From Bdellovibrio bacteriovorus (GTDB lineage: Bacteria > Bdellovibrionota > Bdellovibrionia > Bdellovibrionales > Bdellovibrionaceae), in NCBI RefSeq assembly GCF_001592735.1, contig NZ_LUKE01000001.1, forward strand, positions 124,001-188,000: a stretch of DNA of 64,000 bases, given 5' to 3'. Below are positions 60,015 to 64,000 of the stretch, piece by piece; the first letter of the stretch is position 1; each line of letters opens with the position of its first letter. Below the pieces are notes generated by a model, which saw nothing but the letters and a program-made list of their open reading frames with translations, was not told where the DNA came from and did no database searches. The position numbers and the translations under genes were made by a program.

Positions 60015-60760
60015 TGGACAATCCCGTTGCTGACGTTCGCATCGGAAACCTGACCGCCCAATGGGCGGAGAACAACCATCTGTACGTTCATTATCGCACA
60101 GAACAAGAAAGCACGAACTCCGCGGCTAAAGATGAAGCTTTCAATGAAAACCTGATGGAAGAAGCTTTATGCCTTTACGTCACCGACCACCAAACCACCG
60201 GCCGCGGTCGCGGTAAAAACAAGTGGACGGCCAAAGCGGGCAGCTCTCTATTAAGCTCTTGGTCTTTTTTATTAAACGTGAAACCGCAACCCACGACATC
60301 GTGCTTGGTGGGTTTAGCTTTGTATCGCGCCTGCAGCAGTACTTGGCCTTTTTTAGATTGGAATCTAAAAGCTCCGAATGACATTTATGTCGGCAATAAA
60401 AAAATTGCCGGCATTTTACTTGAAACCGTCATGCAAGGTGATGATGTAAGACTTGTGATCGGCATCGGCATGAACATCATCTCAGCACCCGAGTCTGTGA
60501 ACACTTCGACAAGCCTTTTAATGTCTTTGCCTCCTGGCGCGCCCCTTTTAGGTCAAGACTATATGGGCTTTTTAGACCGTTTGCTTTTTGAATTAACCGA
60601 TGCGGTTTCTCATTGTGAAAATCCTTTAAGTACCACAGACCGCCTGTCACTGATGCAAGCTTTAAACAATCATCCCCTTTTAAAGACGCCGTACACCAAG
60701 ATGGAATCCGATGGCAGCCTGTGGATAGATGATAAAAAAATAAACTGGATGGAGCTTTAA
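60014..60760 (+). CDS. birA: Biotin-[acetyl-CoA-carboxylase] ligase, class I
   Basis: A 248-residue ligase attaching biotin to carboxylase carrier proteins. Motifs: QESTNSAAKDEA, the biotin loop GRGRGKNKWTAKAGSSLLSSW, LKAPNDIYVGNKKIAGILLE and VIGIGMNI. There is no N-terminal HTH domain, so it is a class I (non-repressor) enzyme. GGGAGGAATA ends one base before the ATG, inside nadC. It may depart from the usual length at the C-terminus, which is short. Confidence 0.93.
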   Translation: MDNPVADVRIGNLTAQWAENNHLYVHYRTEQESTNSAAKDEAFNENLMEEALCLYVTDHQTTGRGRGKNKWTAKAGSSLLSSWSFLLNVKPQPTTSCLVGLALYRACSSTWPFLDWNLKAPNDIYVGNKKIAGILLETVMQGDDVRLVIGIGMNIISAPESVNTSTSLLMSLPPGAPLLGQDYMGFLDRLLFELTDAVSHCENPLSTTDRLSLMQALNNHPLLKTPYTKMESDGSLWIDDKKINWMEL

Positions 60761-60762
60761 TC

Positions 60763-61311
60763 ATGGCCCTGACCTTTACGCCCTTTCCGGATTTAGGAAA
60801 AAGCATTCCGGAATTCAAACTGCCAGCCACCGATGGGAAAACATATTCCCTCAAAGACTTCCCGGCAAACACGCCTGTGGTCGTGATGTTTATCTGCAAT
60901 CACTGTCCTTACGTGCAAGCGATCGAGGATCGTTTGATTCAGCTTGGGCATGATTTAAAAAAGCAAGGTGTTGCGGTGATTGCGATTTGTTCTAACGATG
61001 CAATCAGCCACCCGGAAGATTCTTTTGAAAATTTAAAAAAACGCGCCGAAGAAAAATCTTATCCATTTGTGTATCTGTACGATGAATCACAAAACGTCGC
61101 GCGTGAATTCGGTGCCGTCTGCACCCCAGACTTCTTCGTTTACGATAAAGCCCATAAGCTTTCATATCGTGGACGTTTGGATGACAGCTGGAAAGACGCT
61201 AGCAAAGTAAAACAAAGAGAACTTTTTGAGGCGGTGCAAATCCTGCTTCAAGATAAGAAAGTTTCCGATCAACAAACAGCCTCTATGGGTTGTTCCATCA
61301 AATGGGTTTAG
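60763..61311 (+). CDS. Thioredoxin-fold (AhpC/TSA-like) protein
   Basis: A 182-residue cytoplasmic protein of the peroxiredoxin-like/thioredoxin family. It has a TDGKTYSLKDFPANTPVVVMFICNHCPYV region with the CNHC pair, VAVIAICSNDA, and cis-Pro in CTPDFFVYD. The C-terminal SMGCSIKWV adds another Cys, as in PRX_like1 proteins. It starts two bases after the birA stop. No partner reductase nearby. Confidence 0.85.
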   Translation: MALTFTPFPDLGKSIPEFKLPATDGKTYSLKDFPANTPVVVMFICNHCPYVQAIEDRLIQLGHDLKKQGVAVIAICSNDAISHPEDSFENLKKRAEEKSYPFVYLYDESQNVAREFGAVCTPDFFVYDKAHKLSYRGRLDDSWKDASKVKQRELFEAVQILLQDKKVSDQQTASMGCSIKWV

Positions 61312-61312
61312 T

Positions 61313-61858
61313 ATGAGATATATATTGGTCTTCGTCGCTGTCGCTATCGCCGCTTTTGGGCTTTTCCTTTCTAACTATTTAGGAGCTTGGAAAGGGGTGG
61401 ATATCAGCCACGCCAATCAAGGTCCTTATATCACCGTGTATCTTGAACACGTGGGTCCTTACCACAAAGTAAATAAAATTATCGAAAAAGTTGAAAAGTA
61501 CATGCAAACCCAAGGGGTTACTTGCGGTCGCACTTTCGGTGAATACATGGATGATCCGCAAGTGGTCGAAGAAGCGCGTTTGCGTTCTAAAGTGGGCTGC
61601 TTAGTAGAAAAGGTTCCTGAAAATATGCCCGAAGAATTTAAATCCGGCGAAATCCCACAACGTGATTACGTGGTGGCGATCTTTACCGGCTCCCCCGGCA
61701 TTGGACCTTTGAAAGTCTATCCCCGCGTGAACGACTATATGTTAAAACAAGACATGAAACAAAGTGGACCGGTGATTGAGATTTACGAAATCCATTCAAT
61801 CACTGAGAAAAATGCCATGACGACCACTTACCTATTCCCGTATCAAAGCAGCAAATAA
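61313..61858 (+). CDS. Membrane-anchored GyrI-like domain protein
   Basis: A 181-residue protein with a single N-terminal hydrophobic helix (ILVFVAVAIAAFGLFLSNYLG) followed by a GyrI-like small-molecule-binding domain (GPYITVYLEHVGPYHKVNKII, TFGEYMDDPQVV, GCLVEK, DYVVAIFTGSPG). Two Cys are in the domain (TCGRTF, GCLVEK). GyrI-like domains are normally cytoplasmic; here the anchor would place it in the periplasm. It begins one base after the previous stop. Confidence 0.75.
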   Translation: MRYILVFVAVAIAAFGLFLSNYLGAWKGVDISHANQGPYITVYLEHVGPYHKVNKIIEKVEKYMQTQGVTCGRTFGEYMDDPQVVEEARLRSKVGCLVEKVPENMPEEFKSGEIPQRDYVVAIFTGSPGIGPLKVYPRVNDYMLKQDMKQSGPVIEIYEIHSITEKNAMTTTYLFPYQSSK

Positions 61859-61880
61859 AGCAGCCTTAAGATTTGGAAAA

Positions 61881-61917
61881 TAAAAAAGCGTATGGTTTTT
61901 CGCCATACGCTTTTTTT
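61881..61917. terminator. Bidirectional terminator
   Basis: AAAAAAGCGTATGG, loop TTTTTCG, CCATACGCTTTTTTT, lying between the convergent GyrI-like and SIMPL genes. Confidence 0.92.
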
Positions 61918-61939
61918 ATTTGGTCTTTGAATTTAAATC

Positions 61940-62653
61940 TTACTGAATTTCGTATTCCGCAGAAACTTCAACACGAACGCGAACTTGACCGCCAGAAACC
62001 TCAGTTGAAACATCAGAAGCTTTCATCATCATTTCCGCACGCGCAAATACCGGACGTGGGCCACCACCATCTGAAGTGGTGTGAGAGATTTTAGAAACGT
62101 TGCGGATTTTAACTCCCGCTGCTTTGGCGATCTCTTCTGCTTTGCCTTTAGAAGATCTCACCGCATCACCCAGCGCCGCCGCGATCGCTTGGTCGCGTTT
62201 ATCTGAATCCCAGTTGATGGATTGAACGTTCACGCCCGAATTGTTGCCTTTTTTCTCGTCGATCAAAGAATCAAGGAAGTTGCCGGCGTCTTCCACTTTG
62301 CGGATCACAACCGTCAAACTTTGCGTGACTTGATAACCCGTCAACTGATTGCGCTGAGCTTTTTGGTCGTATTCATAAGTTGGTGACAAAGAGTAGCCAG
62401 TGGTTTGGATGTCTTCTTTTTTGATTTTGAATTCATCAAAACTTTTCTTAACTTGTTTGTAAGATTGAGCGGCCAAGCTTTGTGCTTGTTTAGCCGTGTT
62501 CGCTTTGCTCCATACAGAGATTTCTAACTGGACCATGTTCGGATCCAGACTTCTTTCTGCCACGCCATTGACAATAATCAAACGATCTTCAGCCTGGGCC
62601 GAAAATCCAGCAAAAGTGAATGTCAATAGAGCTGCAATTAAAAACTGTTTCAT
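61940..62653 (-). CDS. SIMPL (DUF541) domain periplasmic protein
   Basis: A 237-residue exported protein with a signal peptide ending AQA (residue 21) and a SIMPL/DUF541 domain: LIIVNGVAERSLDPNMVQLEISVWSKANTAKQAQ (quoted in parts: VNGVAERSLDPNMVQLEIS), YSLSPTYEYDQKAQRNQLTGY, and VEDAGNFLDSLIDEKKG. The family is linked to oxidative and envelope stress. GGAAAGGGCG is the RBS for ATG 62653. Divergent from the OmpA lipoprotein gene. Confidence 0.88.
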   Translation of the reverse strand: MKQFLIAALLTFTFAGFSAQAEDRLIIVNGVAERSLDPNMVQLEISVWSKANTAKQAQSLAAQSYKQVKKSFDEFKIKKEDIQTTGYSLSPTYEYDQKAQRNQLTGYQVTQSLTVVIRKVEDAGNFLDSLIDEKKGNNSGVNVQSINWDSDKRDQAIAAALGDAVRSSKGKAEEIAKAAGVKIRNVSKISHTTSDGGGPRPVFARAEMMMKASDVSTEVSGGQVRVRVEVSAEYEIQ

Positions 62654-62785
62654 AAAACGCCCTTTCCTTACATAGAGTCCACGGATGATAAACGAGACTG
62701 TCCAGAGGTGCAACATGTCTAAACAATGCTCTTGATCATGAAAATTTTTACGACTTTAATAATGATTCCAACAGGAGAAAACTTA

Positions 62786-63439
62786 ATGAAAAAGATGATT
62801 TTAATCGCCACGGCGGCAGCTTTAATGTCTGCAGGCTGCCAAACGACGAAAGACAACCCAAATACAGCTAAAGGCGCTGGTATCGGTGCAGCAATTGGCG
62901 CCGTGGCCGGAGCCGTCATTGGTCACCAAACAGGTCGCCGCAACGAAGGTGCATTACTTGGTGCAGCGATCGGTGGTGGTGTCGGGGCTATGGCCGGCAA
63001 TCGCCTAGATAAACAGCAAAAAGAGCTAGAAAAAATCGCCGAAACAAAAAGAACCGAACAAGGTTTGATCACCAAACTAAAAAGCGACATCTTGTTTGAT
63101 ACTGGTAAAGCGGATTTAAAACCTGCCGCAGTGACCAATATCAACCAGCTTGCAGCCATCATGAAAAAGTACCCAGAAAACGTTTTAACCATCAAAGGTT
63201 ATACAGATGACACTGGTGCTTCGGTCGTGAACAACCCATTGTCACAACAACGCGCTGAAGCAGTTCGTCGTCAGTTGGTTTCTGCGGGAGTTCCTGCTGC
63301 AACAGCTACGGCTATTGGCATGGGTTCTGCTGACCCCATTGATCCGGCTAAAACCAAAGAAGCTCGCGCTAAAAATCGTCGTGTAGAAATTGAAATCACG
63401 GTGGATGAATCTAAGATTCCTAAGCAAGCGACAAAATAG
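62786..63439 (+). CDS. OmpA-family lipoprotein with glycine-zipper
   Basis: A 217-residue lipoprotein: signal peptide with lipobox LMSAGC, a Gly-zipper membrane-associated segment (KGAGIGAAIGAVAGAVIGHQ, ALLGAAIGGGVGAMAGNRL), and an OmpA/MotB peptidoglycan-binding domain (about 105-205; ILFDTGKADLKPAA, GYTDDTGA, LSQQRAEAVRRQL, KNRRVEIEI). It likely anchors the outer membrane to peptidoglycan, like YiaD. ACAGGAGAAAACTTA fixes ATG 62786. Confidence 0.93.
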   Translation: MKKMILIATAAALMSAGCQTTKDNPNTAKGAGIGAAIGAVAGAVIGHQTGRRNEGALLGAAIGGGVGAMAGNRLDKQQKELEKIAETKRTEQGLITKLKSDILFDTGKADLKPAAVTNINQLAAIMKKYPENVLTIKGYTDDTGASVVNNPLSQQRAEAVRRQLVSAGVPAATATAIGMGSADPIDPAKTKEARAKNRRVEIEITVDESKIPKQATK

Positions 63440-64000
63440 TTATTTCAGTAAACCGTGGGCGAGCTCTAAAAATCTCGCCTCGGTCACCTCCGGTGGCCAA
63501 GGAATAATCGGGAAATCAAAAGGCTCATCCTCCGCAATATTCCAAGACTTTAAATCCTTCGTGATCAAATCCCGCACTTCGGTCGCTAATAATCTTTTAT
63601 CAATTTGTTTTACAACCTTCGGCAGTGGTGATTCTAAACCAAACTTCTGCGCGATGGCCCAATGAATGCGCGATTCAATGATTTCAAATTCAGGTAAAAG
63701 CGCTTTCACTGGCGAAACCAAGTCCCCGACATAAGCTTCCGTCGCATCGTGAAAAAGCATATGCCGAGCAATATCTTTAGTTGGCGCCACTTCTGCTCCC
63801 AGGCAAGAGTGCTGGCCAACGCTGTAAAAAAATCTTGTATGCCCATTAAAGCGGGCCTGACGGGCCAAAGCGCAGGCGATGTCCTGTAAAAGGACAGCCT
63901 CGGGATCGGGTTTAAGGATGTTAAAGCGCTTCCCCGAAAGCGTAATAACCCAAGATTTTTCAATGACTTCCGGTCGATTCAGTTTTTCGCTTAAAGCAGG
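63440..64000 (-). CDS. HD-domain phosphohydrolase, 5' end outside window
   Basis: The 3' part of a gene that continues past the right edge: the frame is open to position 64000, giving 186 visible residues. SWVITLSGKRFNILKP and ALARQARFNGHT are typical N-terminal motifs of YfbR-like 5'-deoxynucleotidases and related HD hydrolases. The HD metal motif is in MLFHDATEAYVGDL, with a preceding His in SVGQHSCLGAEV and a later Asp in KQIDKRLLATEV. Probably a nucleotidase. The true start is outside the window. Confidence 0.85.
   Translation of the reverse strand, partial: PALSEKLNRPEVIEKSWVITLSGKRFNILKPDPEAVLLQDIACALARQARFNGHTRFFYSVGQHSCLGAEVAPTKDIARHMLFHDATEAYVGDLVSPVKALLPEFEIIESRIHWAIAQKFGLESPLPKVVKQIDKRLLATEVRDLITKDLKSWNIAEDEPFDFPIIPWPPEVTEARFLELAHGLLK

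Noticed and set aside
1-64000. tRNA, rRNA, CRISPR or prophage features
   Set aside because: No cloverleaf with CCA-adjacent arms, rRNA-like stretch, regular spacer-repeat array or phage structural cluster was seen. The fibre gene alone is a host adhesin, not evidence of a prophage.

Overview
The window reads as a stretch of a Bdellovibrio-like predatory bacterium (Bdellovibrionota) chromosome. This is inferred from gene content, not from a search. The main pointers are a TIGR02147/DUF4423-type regulator, a long secreted fibre protein built like the mosaic adhesive trimer (MAT) proteins of Bdellovibrio, an unusually high share of small secreted proteins of no known family, and several peptidoglycan-active enzymes. 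Coding density is very high and no gene-free gap exceeds 300 bp. I see no rRNA, tRNA, CRISPR array, transposase or prophage block.

Layout. 0-1.1 kb: an XRE regulator, a DUF4423-like protein and the start of a secreted protein, all overlapping on the minus strand. 1.2-9 kb: a three-repeat secreted protein, then rph, rdgB, a patatin phospholipase, a RelE/XRE toxin-antitoxin pair, and the housekeeping run prs-rplY-pth-ychF. 9-15 kb: an amidase, a secreted SH3/cysteine-hydrolase-like protein, an SH3-M23 peptidase, and a response regulator/PAS-PAS histidine kinase pair. 15-24 kb: slt-oppB-oppC, radA, a cNMP-binding protein, PilZ, glpK and an acyltransferase. 24.4-27 kb: a secreted protein with a Fam20C/PI3K-like kinase core, a Flp-type pilin and an unknown gene. 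27-34.7 kb: hutI, gpmA and the 2-oxoglutarate dehydrogenase operon sucA-sucB-lpd. 34.7-43 kb: a run of secreted or envelope proteins, including a divergent lysozyme-fold protein and a NlpC/P60-like protein. 43-47.3 kb: a histone-H1-like Lys/Ala-rich protein, hutU and hutH. 47.3-54.5 kb: DUF3617, a beta-helix protein, a secreted NGG/HE protein with its TIGR02147 regulator, the divergent fibre gene, a secretin-N-domain-only protein and a small barrel. 54.7-64 kb: the lptG-def-fmt-rpe operon, a receiver-domain protein, nadC-birA, a thioredoxin-like protein, a GyrI-like protein, SIMPL, an OmpA lipoprotein and the 3' part of an HD phosphohydrolase.

How the genes work together. Core functions are nucleotide and tRNA hygiene (rph, rdgB, prs, pth, def, fmt), the TCA step from 2-oxoglutarate to succinyl-CoA, and histidine degradation to formiminoglutamate and hence glutamate (hutH, hutU, hutI), which would feed the same TCA entry point. 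Around this core sits an envelope and extracellular arsenal that fits growth on prey: a phospholipase, M23 and transglycosylase activities, oligopeptide permeases coupled to a transglycosylase, adhesive fibres and a putative secreted kinase.

Most worth following up: the secreted Fam20C-like kinase (24422-26317); the regulator-plus-secreted-partner modules at both 1-1062 and 49364-50882, the second lying beside the fibre gene; the 47-residue repeat protein (1217-1666); hairpins that sit directly on ribosome-binding sites (pth, 42296 gene, DUF3617 gene); a 31-residue membrane microprotein (42742-42837); and a perfect 21-bp inverted repeat (47310-47416).
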